DNA of 64,000 nucleotides from Lewinellaceae bacterium (GTDB lineage: Bacteria > Bacteroidota > Bacteroidia > Chitinophagales > Saprospiraceae). The stretch lies in contig JACJXZ010000004.1 in NCBI GenBank assembly GCA_020636375.1, forward strand, positions 434,001-498,000, written 5' to 3'. Below the pieces are notes generated by a model that was given only the letters and a program-made list of their open reading frames with translations, had not been told where the DNA came from and ran no database searches. The position numbers and the translations under genes are program-made. This document shows, one piece after another, positions 1 to 8,603 of the stretch (position 1 is the first letter of the stretch; each line of letters starts with the position of its first letter).

Positions 1-1
1 C

Positions 2-904
2 GGCGCCGGTTTTTCGACGGCCTATTTGTCTCTGAACAACGATTTTTTTCAGGCTTATGACCTGGTCTTCCGGGTGGAGCCGCAGGTGCGCTTCTACCTG
101 CTCGACGACAAATGGCCGCTCTTCCTCCAGGCCGCCTACTCCTGGCAACAGGCCGAGCTCGGGCGGCCATTTACCGGCGGAGAGAAGCAAACTGCCCAGG
201 GCAGCGGCGCATCTGCCGGCGCCGGCGCCAATTTCTCATTGGCGCCCGCAATTAGCCTGGAAGCCCTCATCCTGTACCGGTACGATAAGGCGGAGCGCCT
301 CCTGGTCCAGCCACAGGAAGTTTTTCGCCGGGGGCTGTATGCCCGCGCCGGCCTTCGCCTGCAGCTCAGCAGCTCCGGTGATCCATTGCCCTCCTGGCAG
401 GGGGCGGGGGAAGAAGCCGTGGAGGCTTCTGCCTGGTTATTGGGTGGTAACATAGACGGGGGGATAAACTTCGGCAACCCCAATACCTATAGCTTGTCGT
501 TGCAGGGCGGCCATTTCCTTGCCCGGCGTTTTGCCCTGGGTATCGGCCTGCAACTGGAAAGGGTAACGAACGAGGGTTTCGGCGAGCCCGGCCTCAATTC
601 CGGCGTCGAGCCTTTTTTGCGGTATTACCTGCCGCTGAGCAACAGCATGCTGGCTTTTCCCACCGCCGGGTTCCAATGGGGGCGCAGCGAAGAACTGGAC
701 AACTTCAACCTGGAGGGCTTTCGCTTCCGGACCTGGCAACTGGGCATGGGCGTGGATTTCTTCCTGTCGCGCGCCGCCGCCCTGGAGCTGATCCTGAACC
801 TTTCCGGCAGAAGCGTCAGCCCCGGCAGCAACGCCGTGCCCCGCCGCAGCTTCGACGTGGCTTTCTCCCTTTCCGTGGGGCTGATGACGTTCTGGTTTGA
901 GTGA
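2..904 (+). CDS. Outer-membrane beta-barrel protein, 5' end outside window
   Basis: The reading frame is open from the first bases of the window, so the N-terminus and signal peptide are missing; the apparent TTG start at 26 is only an internal codon. The visible ~300 residues consist of amphipathic strands rich in aromatic and glycine residues, in two halves (about residues 1-125 and 150-300) joined by a polar linker. Each half looks like a small porin-like barrel, and the protein ends in an aromatic/acidic C-terminus (LMTFWFE) suited to BAM-dependent assembly. An outer-membrane location is inferred from this pattern. Substrate and role cannot be stated. The next gene is convergent, with a hairpin between the two stop codons. 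Confidence 0.7.
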   Translation, partial: GAGFSTAYLSLNNDFFQAYDLVFRVEPQVRFYLLDDKWPLFLQAAYSWQQAELGRPFTGGEKQTAQGSGASAGAGANFSLAPAISLEALILYRYDKAERLLVQPQEVFRRGLYARAGLRLQLSSSGDPLPSWQGAGEEAVEASAWLLGGNIDGGINFGNPNTYSLSLQGGHFLARRFALGIGLQLERVTNEGFGEPGLNSGVEPFLRYYLPLSNSMLAFPTAGFQWGRSEELDNFNLEGFRFRTWQLGMGVDFFLSRAAALELILNLSGRSVSPGSNAVPRRSFDVAFSLSVGLMTFWFE

Positions 905-906
905 AT

Positions 907-969
907 GGTTGTTGGTTGATTGTTGTTGGTTGCTCGTTGCCGGTCAAACCAACAACAAACAACCAACAA
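907..969. repeat. Simple-word hairpin between convergent genes
   Basis: The left arm (GTTGTTGGTTGATTGTTG and onward) is repeated as its near-perfect complement on the right (CCAACAACAAACAACC), with a short GC loop. It lies between two convergent stop codons, so it could stop transcription from both sides, but it has no T-run typical of an intrinsic terminator. Similar GTTG/CAAC hairpins occur at 29212, 40569 and 51407. Confidence 0.6.
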
Positions 970-976
970 CGCCCCA

Positions 977-3361
977 TCAAGGCTGCCCCTTGACCACCTT
1001 AACCGTCCCCACCGTGCGCCCGTCGGCCTCCAGCCGGGCCCAGTAGATGCCGTTGGCCAGGTTCTGGCCGAGCTGCGCCTGCCCTTCCTGGTCCCGGATT
1101 TCCTGCCGCTGCACTTCCTGCCCGTAAGCGTTGTACACGCGCAGGAAGCCCTGCCCGAAGGCCTCCGCGATTTCAAAGGAGATCGTAACGGCCTGCCCAA
1201 ACGGGTTGGGGAAAGCCCGGAGGCTTCCGCCGGCGGAAACGTCATCCAGTCCGGTCAGGGGGTCGCCCTCTTCCACGAGGATATGATCCACGGCGGCTTC
1301 CACCCAGTTGCCGTTTTGGGCATCGTCGGCGGTTTCGAAGATCAGCTGCATGTTGTCGGTCAGCGTGATGTAGTCTACGAGCTTGATTTCGCCCATCGGG
1401 CGCCAGAAGCTGAGGGAGGAGGTGACGTAATCAAGCTCCACCTCATCCGTCCCATTGGTTATGCGGATCGAAAAGTAGTCGTTCGGCGCGCCGAAGGGGC
1501 CGCCGTTGAAAAACCAGAAATTCCCGGTCAGGATGGGGTTTTCATATCCGGAAAGGTCCATAGGAGGAGAGAAGAGGAACACCGCTCCTTCGTCCACGTC
1601 AAAGCTGCCCGGTTGCCCTCCGCCGATGCCGGTGGTATAGCATTCGGCACCCAGATCGTTGGGGTAGTCGCCATTGGGGCTGACCAGAGACCCCTGGTTT
1701 GTTGTCGGAATCGGTTCGCCCAGTTCCCAGAAGCCGGCGGAGGCGTCTCCGTCGTCATCGACCGTCCATCCGTAGTCAAAGAAGAAATCATCCTGATAGC
1801 CTTCTTTGAGCTCGATGGTTAGGGTGGTATTGCCGGAAAGCTCGACGTTGTTCACCTGCGCGTACTGGTATCCCCAGGCGCCGGCGTATATGGTATAGGT
1901 ATCTTCGACGACAACGCCCAGAGAAAAGTTGCCGTTGTCATCCGCTGTGGCTTCATAGGTCAGGATATTTCCTGCTGCCAGGATTTTGGTGCCGGGCACG
2001 GGCAGCCCGTCCTCATCCCGGATCGTTTGCCCGCTAAGGGAAAAGGAACCGATCGGCGACAGTGCGACTTCCACCTCCACCAGTACGCCGTTCTCCAGCT
2101 CCACTTCGATGGTTTTGTCGCGATAGCCGGGCTTGGTGAAGGTGACGTTGAAAACACCGCTGATGGCCTGTCCGGTCTCGAAGCGGCCAAACGGGTCGGT
2201 CGTGCCAAGGTTGGGCTGCTCAGAGTCGATGACGACTTGCACATCGTTGAGCAAGGCGCCGGTGATGGAATCGGTGACGACGCCTTCCAGCCAGCAGGCG
2301 CGGACGAAAGTGGGCTGCAGGACGAAGAGGCCGTCACTCTGGTCGGACACCAGCACCGTCTGGGACGGAAAGAACGGATATAAGCCCCAGGCGCCGTTGA
2401 ATCCGCCGTTGCCGCCCAGGAAGGTATCGTAGTTGCCTACCTCGATGAGGTTGGACGGGCGGGAGGCGTCTACCACCCGGCCCCCGTCGGTATAATAAGA
2501 AATCAGCAGGTAATTGTCCCAGACGTGGACGTTGTGGGGAATGACGCTCTGGCCCAGCGTGCCGATAGGGCGGTACTGGTCCAGCTCAGTGATATTGCTC
2601 AGGTCGGAAATATCGTAGGCGGCAACGGGGGCGTCGCCGCGCTCATCGGTGGTGAAGGCCACGGTTTCCTCGTCATTCACCCAGATGTTGTGGGTAAAGC
2701 TGAAGGGCGTTTGCTGCGTGGCCAGCAGCTGGATATTATCCTTGTTGGATACATTGTAAATGGCCATGTTGCCGGCGTAAATCTCTGAAGCATACATTTT
2801 GTTGCTTTTGGCATAGACGTCGTGGGCGTATATGGCCGGGCCGGCATTGACATACTGCGGAACACCGTCCGCCGTGTCTACGTCGAGGATCAGCATGCCG
2901 CCCGCGTTCAGGTTGCAGCCGGCCAGATAGCAGTAGCCGAACTCGTCGATATAGAGGTTGTGGCAGGAAGATAATTCACCGAGGCCGGGCAGGTTGGGCG
3001 TCCATTCTATGTAGGAGACATTGTCCGGCAGGTTGGACATGTCGATCACCAGCAGGCCGTTGCTCGTCTCGTTGGTCACGTAGGCGAAGTTGCCCCAGGT
3101 CTTGATATCGCGCCAGATAGAATTGGGACCGGGGATATAGGCGACTTCCTGGGCATTCGTCGGGTCTTCCAGGCTGACGATGGAGACGCCGTTTTGCAGG
3201 CCCACGATGCCGTATTCGATGCCGGTGTCCTCGTCGGTCCAGCCCCAGACGTCGTTCAACCGGTCATTGTAATCCACTTGCGACATCAGGGTCATGTTGA
3301 GCTGCGCCTTCCCAAACTGGGCTATAGCAGCAAAAAGCAGTAGTAAAAGAGTTTTTTTCAT
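977..3361 (-). CDS. Secreted LVIVD-repeat (choice-of-anchor B type) protein with T9SS sorting domain
   Basis: 794 residues. Residues 1-19 are a signal peptide ending in GKAQ. Residues ~25-345 carry LVIVD-type beta-propeller repeats (for example LLVIDMSNLPDN, MLILDVDT, VAAYDISDLSN), as in 'choice-of-anchor B' proteins. Residues ~355-430 and ~440-515 are two carboxypeptidase-regulatory-like beta-sandwich modules. Residues ~525-695 form a jelly-roll-like domain. The last ~80 residues are a type A T9SS sorting domain (FPNPFGQAVTISF ... NGIYWARLEADGRTVGTVKVVK). The protein is therefore probably exported by the Sec system and then T9SS to the cell surface or medium. A binding target is not evident. 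Confidence 0.85.
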   Translation of the reverse strand: MKKTLLLLLFAAIAQFGKAQLNMTLMSQVDYNDRLNDVWGWTDEDTGIEYGIVGLQNGVSIVSLEDPTNAQEVAYIPGPNSIWRDIKTWGNFAYVTNETSNGLLVIDMSNLPDNVSYIEWTPNLPGLGELSSCHNLYIDEFGYCYLAGCNLNAGGMLILDVDTADGVPQYVNAGPAIYAHDVYAKSNKMYASEIYAGNMAIYNVSNKDNIQLLATQQTPFSFTHNIWVNDEETVAFTTDERGDAPVAAYDISDLSNITELDQYRPIGTLGQSVIPHNVHVWDNYLLISYYTDGGRVVDASRPSNLIEVGNYDTFLGGNGGFNGAWGLYPFFPSQTVLVSDQSDGLFVLQPTFVRACWLEGVVTDSITGALLNDVQVVIDSEQPNLGTTDPFGRFETGQAISGVFNVTFTKPGYRDKTIEVELENGVLVEVEVALSPIGSFSLSGQTIRDEDGLPVPGTKILAAGNILTYEATADDNGNFSLGVVVEDTYTIYAGAWGYQYAQVNNVELSGNTTLTIELKEGYQDDFFFDYGWTVDDDGDASAGFWELGEPIPTTNQGSLVSPNGDYPNDLGAECYTTGIGGGQPGSFDVDEGAVFLFSPPMDLSGYENPILTGNFWFFNGGPFGAPNDYFSIRITNGTDEVELDYVTSSLSFWRPMGEIKLVDYITLTDNMQLIFETADDAQNGNWVEAAVDHILVEEGDPLTGLDDVSAGGSLRAFPNPFGQAVTISFEIAEAFGQGFLRVYNAYGQEVQRQEIRDQEGQAQLGQNLANGIYWARLEADGRTVGTVKVVKGQP

Positions 3362-3466
3362 AACGGGATGAATATTATTTTACTTGTAGTTAGGAATATG
3401 CTCTTCGGGAAGGGGCTTAGGGATAGAATCCGCAAATATATAACCTTTTATGGCCAATACATTGGC

Positions 3467-3892
3467 TTATTTTCTGGGCACTACCGCAATTGTTAGCCTG
3501 CTGACACATATCAGCCGCCCCTGGCCGTCTTTGATCTCGATGTTCCACACGTGCATCTTCCGCCCGACGCGCAGGGGCGCCACTCTTCCGGTGACGTATC
3601 CTTCGGTGGCCGGCCGGAGGTGGTTGGCGTTGATCTCTACCCCGACGGGCATTTCCAGGCCGGTGTCTTCGATGCACAACATGGAGGCGACGCTGCCCAT
3701 CGTTTCGGCCAGCACGCAGGAGGCGCCCCCGTGCAGCAGGCCCATGGGCTGGATCGTCCGCCGGTCGACTGGCATGCGGGCTTCGAGGTGGTCGTCGCCG
3801 AAGGCAGTGAATTCAATGCCGAGATGGCTTACCATGGTTTCCCGGCTCACCTGGTTGAGGGTTTCTAATTCAAAAGGTTGTTTCCAGATCAT
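3467..3892 (-). CDS. menI: Hotdog-fold acyl-CoA thioesterase, MenI/PaaI family
   Basis: 141 residues, usual length for the family. The protein closely follows the E. coli MenI (YdiI) pattern: an MIWK start, EARMPVDRRTIQPMG, then the active-site segment LLHGGASCVLAE, with H54 and E63 at the same positions as the E. coli catalytic pair. This family hydrolyses 1,4-dihydroxy-2-naphthoyl-CoA in menaquinone synthesis. Bacteroidota rely on menaquinone, so that role is plausible, but the paralogous PaaI thioesterases act on phenylacetyl-CoA. No men genes are nearby. The gene is 105 bp upstream of the LVIVD gene on the same strand. Confidence 0.82.
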   Translation of the reverse strand: MIWKQPFELETLNQVSRETMVSHLGIEFTAFGDDHLEARMPVDRRTIQPMGLLHGGASCVLAETMGSVASMLCIEDTGLEMPVGVEINANHLRPATEGYVTGRVAPLRVGRKMHVWNIEIKDGQGRLICVSRLTIAVVPRK

Positions 3893-3951
3893 TACTTATT
3901 TTTAAACGTTTAGTACCTTCGGAGCAGTCTCTTTAAATGAATTCATACACG

Positions 3952-4290
3952 ATGAAAATCTACCACAACCCCCGATGCCGCAAAAGCCGGGAAACCCTGA
4001 CCGTCCTGGAAGGTAAAGGCTTGAAACCGGAAATAGTTTTATACCTGGAATCTCCGCCCTCGCGGGAAGAATTGAAAGAGATCCTGAAAATGCTGGGCAT
4101 CAGCGCCTCAGAACTGGTGCGCAAAGGGGAACAAGTTTACAAAGATCATTTCAAAGGCAAAACCCTGACGGAAGAAGAATGGCTGGACGCCCTGCTCCAA
4201 TACCCGAAACTGATCGAGCGCCCCATCGTCGTCAAAGGTAAAAAGGCCGTGATCGGCCGCCCGCCGGAGAAGGTAGAAGAATTGCTGTAA
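3952..4290 (+). CDS. arsC: ArsC/Spx-family thioredoxin-fold protein (arsenate reductase-like)
   Basis: 112 residues from the ATG at 3952. An ATG at 3937 would add five residues, but relatives begin MKIYHNPRC as here. The fold is the ArsC variant of thioredoxin. The redox/thiolate cysteine is C9 in HNPRCRKSRETL, and the downstream anion-binding region has the family arginine in LIERPIVVKG. True arsenate reductases and the uncharacterised YfgD-type proteins share these features. No arsenic-resistance genes are adjacent, so the substrate is uncertain. The gene is divergent from menI. Confidence 0.75.
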   Translation: MKIYHNPRCRKSRETLTVLEGKGLKPEIVLYLESPPSREELKEILKMLGISASELVRKGEQVYKDHFKGKTLTEEEWLDALLQYPKLIERPIVVKGKKAVIGRPPEKVEELL

Positions 4291-4343
4291 GCGTTGGCAG
4301 TGCCTGCTAATACTGCTTTACTTTAAATTCCGGAAGTTCCGGA

Positions 4344-4365
4344 GCGCGGACCTCCAGGTCCGCGC
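4344..4365. repeat. Perfect 10-bp palindrome centred on CC
   Basis: GCGCGGACCT and its exact complement AGGTCCGCGC surround two bases (CC), which gives a strong hairpin downstream of the ArsC-like gene. The layout, arm-CT-CC-AG-arm, is the same as in the palindromes at 7302 and 14009 although the arm sequences differ. No T-run follows. Confidence 0.6.
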
Positions 4366-4444
4366 CCCTCTAATTGGAGGGGTTTAAAGCAACAATTTTC
4401 TAACAACAAAATAGTAACAAATATCCGGACAGAAATACATAGAC

Positions 4445-5716
4445 ATGCATAGGAATGAGGAACGGCACTGGAAACTCAGAGCTTGTTTGGAGGCCACCAG
4501 ACAAGCACTCAGGCCTGGCAGGCCGCCCCGCCCGCTTCTGCCCGGCTTCAGGAGCATAGCCGCCATTGTATCAGCGATGCTGGTTCTTTCCATGCAGGCC
4601 TGCCACAACGAAGACCCCAACCGGCAGGCCCGCCTGGAGGAAAGGCTCTTCGACAGCATCCGCCAGGATAATCCGGAGCTGGCCGACTCCTGCCTGCGCG
4701 CCGGCGCCCGCCTGGAAGCCCGCAATGCGGAGGGCGCCACGCCCCTGATCCTGGCGGCCAGCCTGGGCAGGCTGGCCGTCGCCCGCTTTTTGCTGGGCAA
4801 CGGCGCCGATGTGCAAGCCCGGCGCGCCGGCTATTATGGCAGCACGGCATTGATGGAAGCCGCCATTTCCAACGACACTGCCATGACCCGGCTCCTGCTA
4901 AGTCACGGTGCCGACGTCCACCGGAGGGATACCTTCGGCGACCCGGCTATCAACTGGGCGGCCTACTACGGGCACGTCTCCGTCACCCGCCTCCTGCTGG
5001 AGCAGGGCGCTTCCTGGGATGTCGCCAGCCGCCACGGCACCGCCTTGGACATAGCCGCCAAGCAATGGAACCTGGCGCTGCTCGGGTTTTTCATCAGCCA
5101 GGGCGCCGGGCAGGCCGTTCAGGAGGAAAAAGCGCGCCAGCTGTTGATGGCAGCCCGAAACGGAAAACGAGGGGAAGTGGAATACTGGCTGGAAAACGGC
5201 GCTCCGCCCGACCAGAAAGACGAACTAGGCACTCCCGCCCTGGCCTGGGCCGCCGCCCGCGGATACCACGACATCGTAGATTTGTTGCTGAACTATGGCG
5301 CAAACCCGGAGGCATTTAACCGCACCGGCCAGACGCCCCTGGCCGCCGCCGCCCGCTTTGGCCGGGAGGGCATCCTCCAACTCCTGCTCGCCGCCGGGGC
5401 CCGGCCCAACAGCGCCGGCGAACCCTACCGGCTCACGCCCCTCATCAATGCCGCAATCGGAGGCCACGCCGCCTGTGGCCGCCTGCTGCTCGAAGCCGGC
5501 GCCGACCCCGACATCCCGGACGGCATCGACGGGTTCACCCCCCTGATGTTTGCCGCCACCCACAACCACCCGGAGATGGTCCGGCTGCTGATCGAGTACC
5601 GGGCTAATCCTTACATAAAGTCCAAAGACGGGACGGGCATTTACGAGCTGATCAGCTTTTCCGCCAACCCGGAAATATCGAAAATGATCGAAGCTTACGT
5701 GTTAAATAAACAGTAG
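4445..5716 (+). CDS. Ankyrin-repeat lipoprotein
   Basis: 423 residues. A hydrophobic stretch (residues ~38-50) ends in a lipobox-like MQAC (C53), which suggests a lipid-anchored periplasmic or outer-membrane protein. The preceding 36-residue basic N-region is unusually long, so the true start is uncertain. Residues ~60-415 are about ten ankyrin repeats recognisable from TPLILAA-LG-LAVARFLL-GADV, TALMEAAISND, TPLAAAARFGREGILQLLLAAGA and TPLMFAATHNHPEMVRLLIEY. Ankyrin stacks bind proteins; no enzymatic domain is present. The TAG stop overlaps the GTG start of the downstream McrC gene by one base, so the two are probably translated together. A short stretch resembling the joined ends of the repeat family at 19129 lies inside codons 12-22. 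Confidence 0.8.
   Translation: MHRNEERHWKLRACLEATRQALRPGRPPRPLLPGFRSIAAIVSAMLVLSMQACHNEDPNRQARLEERLFDSIRQDNPELADSCLRAGARLEARNAEGATPLILAASLGRLAVARFLLGNGADVQARRAGYYGSTALMEAAISNDTAMTRLLLSHGADVHRRDTFGDPAINWAAYYGHVSVTRLLLEQGASWDVASRHGTALDIAAKQWNLALLGFFISQGAGQAVQEEKARQLLMAARNGKRGEVEYWLENGAPPDQKDELGTPALAWAAARGYHDIVDLLLNYGANPEAFNRTGQTPLAAAARFGREGILQLLLAAGARPNSAGEPYRLTPLINAAIGGHAACGRLLLEAGADPDIPDGIDGFTPLMFAATHNHPEMVRLLIEYRANPYIKSKDGTGIYELISFSANPEISKMIEAYVLNKQ
4478..4510. repeat. 33-bp remnant resembling both ends of the 19129/41008 repeat family
   Basis: AGAGCTTGTTTGGAGG is followed directly by ACCAGACAAGCACTC. These are close matches to the left and right ends of the palindromic elements at 19129-19292 and 41008-41203 with the interior missing. 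It lies inside the 5' coding region of the ankyrin gene. It may be an internally deleted copy, or chance similarity over about 30 bases. Confidence 0.4.
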
Positions 5717-6966
5717 TGGCAAAACCGGATTACATACAGGTGTTCGAACACCAGCGGCTCCTGGTGGGCGAAATGGCCGGAAGCGGGCCGTTCACGGAGG
5801 CTCATTTTCAGGCCCTGGCCCGGTACGCCGTCCCGGAATGGGAGAAGTACTATAGCGTCCTGCACCGTGGCATACGGTTTTCAAAATACGTGGGCGTGAT
5901 CCAGGTCGGCGGGCTGACCGTCGAAATCCTGCCGAAGGCCAGCCGCCCCGGCGAACAGGATCAACGCCTCTGGCAGCATGTGCTGCTGGACATGCTCCGG
6001 GCCTGCCGGCTGCTGAAAGCCGACCAACTGCCGGCTGCCGGCCTCCGCCTCCGGCCGAACTCCATCCTGGACCACTACATCGCTGTATTCCTCGAAGAGG
6101 TGGAAACGCTACTCCGGCAAGGCATCACCAGGGAGTATTCCCGCCGTTCGGAAAACCTCCCGGTGTTGAAAGGGCGCCTGCTTTTCCACCGACAGATCCG
6201 GGAAAACCTGGCGCATGCCGAGCGCTTCTTCACCGAGCACGGCCGGTACGGATACGAACACCTCTTCAACCGCATCATCAGCAGCGCCCTGCAGGCGCTT
6301 CGGCAATTTCCAATGGCGCCGGCCCTGGAAGGCAAGTTGCAGATATTGTCGCAACAGTTCCCCTTGCTCCCGCCCATAGATGCCGGCCAGGTGGAATGGG
6401 CGCGGTTGTCCTTCGGGCGAAAGACGGAAAGATACCGGAGCGCCGTGGAGGCCGCCCTGCTGCTCCTGCGGCAGTATCGCCCCGACATCCGGGCGGGCAG
6501 CCGGCCGCTCATCGCTATCCTCTTCGATATGAACCTGCTCTTCGAGGAGTACGTCTTCCGGCAACTGGCTAATCTAAGAATGGATGGGCTACAGGTATAC
6601 CGGCAGCTGAGCCGCCCTTTCTGGGAGCGCCGCTACATCCGCCCGGACATCGTCCTGGAGTACGGCGGCCGCCGCTTCGTCCTGGACACCAAATGGAAGG
6701 CCCTGCCCCGGGCCAGCCCCAATATGGACGACCTGAGGCAGATGTTCGTTTACGCCCAGTTCTTCGATGCCCCGCATGGCGTGCTGGTCTACCCGCAGAC
6801 ATATGGCGTGGCCGACCTTCCGCCTGTCCCTTATTCAAAGGCACCTTCCGAGGGCCGGCCGGCAGATTGCCGGGCCCTTTTCGTGGACATTATCCGGAAC
6901 GGGGGCCTCAACCGGGGCATCGGGAAGGATATCATAAGCGCGCTCGGGGTTGTGCAAAAAGTATAG
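5716..6966 (+). CDS. mcrC: McrC-family nuclease subunit without McrB
   Basis: 416 residues from GTG at 5716, which overlaps the ankyrin gene's stop. McrC is the nuclease partner of the McrB AAA+ GTPase in modification-dependent restriction. The N-terminal half holds the McrC beta-rich domain (GVIQVGGLTVEILPK) and the helical SRRSENLPVLKGRL region. The C-terminal half has a PD-(D/E)xK centre: D311 in IRPDIVLEY, then D324-T-K326 in VLDTKWK. That spacing equals D244/D257/K259 of E. coli McrC, so the catalytic site looks intact. No mcrB lies in the window on either side. The last ~11 codons fall within the left arm of a palindromic element, so the natural C-terminus may have been changed. Confidence 0.85.
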   Translation: MAKPDYIQVFEHQRLLVGEMAGSGPFTEAHFQALARYAVPEWEKYYSVLHRGIRFSKYVGVIQVGGLTVEILPKASRPGEQDQRLWQHVLLDMLRACRLLKADQLPAAGLRLRPNSILDHYIAVFLEEVETLLRQGITREYSRRSENLPVLKGRLLFHRQIRENLAHAERFFTEHGRYGYEHLFNRIISSALQALRQFPMAPALEGKLQILSQQFPLLPPIDAGQVEWARLSFGRKTERYRSAVEAALLLLRQYRPDIRAGSRPLIAILFDMNLLFEEYVFRQLANLRMDGLQVYRQLSRPFWERRYIRPDIVLEYGGRRFVLDTKWKALPRASPNMDDLRQMFVYAQFFDAPHGVLVYPQTYGVADLPPVPYSKAPSEGRPADCRALFVDIIRNGGLNRGIGKDIISALGVVQKV

Positions 6967-7127
6967 ACAGGCAGGTATAACGGGATTTTCAGGATATGCA
7001 CACCTCTGCAGTGCAAGCCACTACATCTTGTAAATCCCGTGAAATAATTGCGGGATTTATTGGGGCTATTTTACAAGGTAAATCCTGCTTAATTAGGCCT
7101 TTTTGCACAATCCCGAGTGCGTTATTA
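6931..7127. repeat. Palindromic element overlapping the 3' end of mcrC
   Basis: The left arm (6931-6963, containing CGGGGTTGTGCAAAAAG) is matched by its complement at 7099-7127 (CTTTTTGCACAATCCCG), and the match continues outward (ATAAGCGCGCTC against GAGTGCGTTAT). An inner pair (CTTGTAAATCCCG / CGGGATTTA, TTTTACAAG) lies between. The layout is that of a small non-autonomous inverted-repeat element of ~197 bp. It supplies the last codons and stop of mcrC. A 69-codon frame across it (6996-7205) has no protein-like features. Confidence 0.6.
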
Positions 7128-7277
7128 ACCCCAAACTTTAACATTGTTCCTGTTGTAAAAACCATGCATTGTCTGTATCTTACTGCCATTTCCACCTGTT
7201 ATTGAGTTCTGGAAACCGCCTGTTGGCTACCCGTCTAAGACTGGACAGCGAGACTGCCAGGCACTTTTTGCGGACAT

Positions 7278-7325
7278 CACGCTCACGCTCACGCTCACGC
7301 TCGTCGAAGTCTCCAGACTTCGACG
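7278..7325. repeat. CACGCT hexamer run followed by a palindrome
   Basis: Four tandem CACGCT units (7278-7301) lead into the palindrome CGTCGAAGTCT-CC-AGACTTCGACG (7302-7325). The same palindrome begins the array at 14009. The two lie on either side of the 7.4-14 kb block of secreted-protein genes and pseudogene. The remainder of the 455-bp gap before 7422 shows nothing else recognisable. Confidence 0.65.
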
Positions 7326-7421
7326 ACAGCTTACACTAACGACAGCTTAGCACTAATCTCTTGAACTCATAAAGACGCCCCAGGCAATAACCTTTTTTTC
7401 CAACCCAAAACCATACAGGCT

Positions 7422-8600
7422 ATGAACACCTTTTATTTTTCTACGCTCAGGCCAGTTCCTGCCATTTGGCGGAGCTTGCCTCTAATTGCGCTATTTACGA
7501 CGAATTTGACACTGGCCCAGCCCAGCAACGATACTTGTGCCAATGCCATTGCCCTGAGCTGTGGCACCCTTGTAAGCGGGGCTAACCAAGGCGCTTCCAG
7601 CGACTCTCTCCCAAGCTGCGGGTTAACGAACCCCGGCAAAACCGTGTGGTACACAATTATAGGCACAGGATGGGAGATGACGGCAACGACATGTTTTCCC
7701 GCTACAGATTTTGACTCGCAGGTCGGTATTTTCACGGGCTCTTGTGGCAACTTGGCCTGCATCGCAGGAAACAACGATGATTCAGCTTGCAGCGAATGGG
7801 GCTTAAACGCTACGGTAAGCTGGGCTTCTACATTCGGCCAAACTTATTATGTAGCAGTAGCTGGCTTATCAGGCGCCGCTGGAGATTTCGATTTGCAAGT
7901 GGATTGCGTAGCGCCGCCGCTTGCTTTGCCGCCTTATCCCCCAAACACGTCTTGCAGCGATGCCAGGCTTATTACCTGCGGGACTGATAATTTAAGCTGG
8001 AACAATATAAATGGTGAGGCTGCATCCCTGCCAGCTTGCGCGCCGTTTTCTGCAGACTCATTGGTATGGTACCGCACTATAGGCATTGACGGCGACATTA
8101 CCGTATCAACCTGTGGCGGCAGTACAGATTTTGACTCGCAGATCGGGGTGTTCACTGGCGCCTGCGGCAATTTAACCTGTGTTGGCAGCGAAGACAACTC
8201 TTGTGGAGACGACGCCACAGTAACCTGGGCGTCCACGGCAGGCCAAAACTACTATATCGTAGTAGGCGGGGCCTCCGGAGCGGTTGGCAATTTCACGCTA
8301 AAGATTGAAAGAACGCCTTCGGTTTCCAATTGCAATATTTATTGTATTTCCACTGCCAACCGCAGCGATACTTGCAATAACCAAGGCACCGAGGATTGGA
8401 CAGACGACACCTTCACAATAGATGTTTACGTCGAGTTTGCAACGCCCCCTTCTACCGGAGAGCTTGCCATAAGCGGCCCTCATGTGATAAATAGCCCTTC
8501 CAACAATACTTCGGTGCCGGTGGATAGCCTGACGGAAAATTTTTGCGTTTTTGAAGGCGTATTAATGCAGGCTACTGTGGAGAAAGTAGATATAGATTAA
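7422..8600 (+). CDS. Secreted protein with two tandem PPC-like domains, probably 3'-truncated
   Basis: 392 residues. A long signal peptide (to about residue 33, LTLAQ) is followed by two tandem copies (about residues 35-165 and 175-295) of the same domain. Both contain NDTC/NTSC, a VWY motif, TDFDSQ-GIFTG-CGNL-C and ATV-WAST-GQ-YY--V-G-SGA-G-F-L. This is the pre-peptidase C-terminal (PPC)-like beta-sandwich common in secreted Bacteroidota proteins. A third module (about residues 305-390) breaks off after GVLMQATVEKVDID. The frame stops 3 bp before the inverted-repeat element at 8604, and no T9SS sorting domain remains. I infer that the insertion truncated a longer secreted protein. Confidence 0.65.
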   Translation: MNTFYFSTLRPVPAIWRSLPLIALFTTNLTLAQPSNDTCANAIALSCGTLVSGANQGASSDSLPSCGLTNPGKTVWYTIIGTGWEMTATTCFPATDFDSQVGIFTGSCGNLACIAGNNDDSACSEWGLNATVSWASTFGQTYYVAVAGLSGAAGDFDLQVDCVAPPLALPPYPPNTSCSDARLITCGTDNLSWNNINGEAASLPACAPFSADSLVWYRTIGIDGDITVSTCGGSTDFDSQIGVFTGACGNLTCVGSEDNSCGDDATVTWASTAGQNYYIVVGGASGAVGNFTLKIERTPSVSNCNIYCISTANRSDTCNNQGTEDWTDDTFTIDVYVEFATPPSTGELAISGPHVINSPSNNTSVPVDSLTENFCVFEGVLMQATVEKVDID

Positions 8601-8603
8601 CAG

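Noticed and set aside
6996..7205. 69-codon plus-strand frame after mcrC
   Set aside because: It lies within a palindromic element and has no protein-like features.
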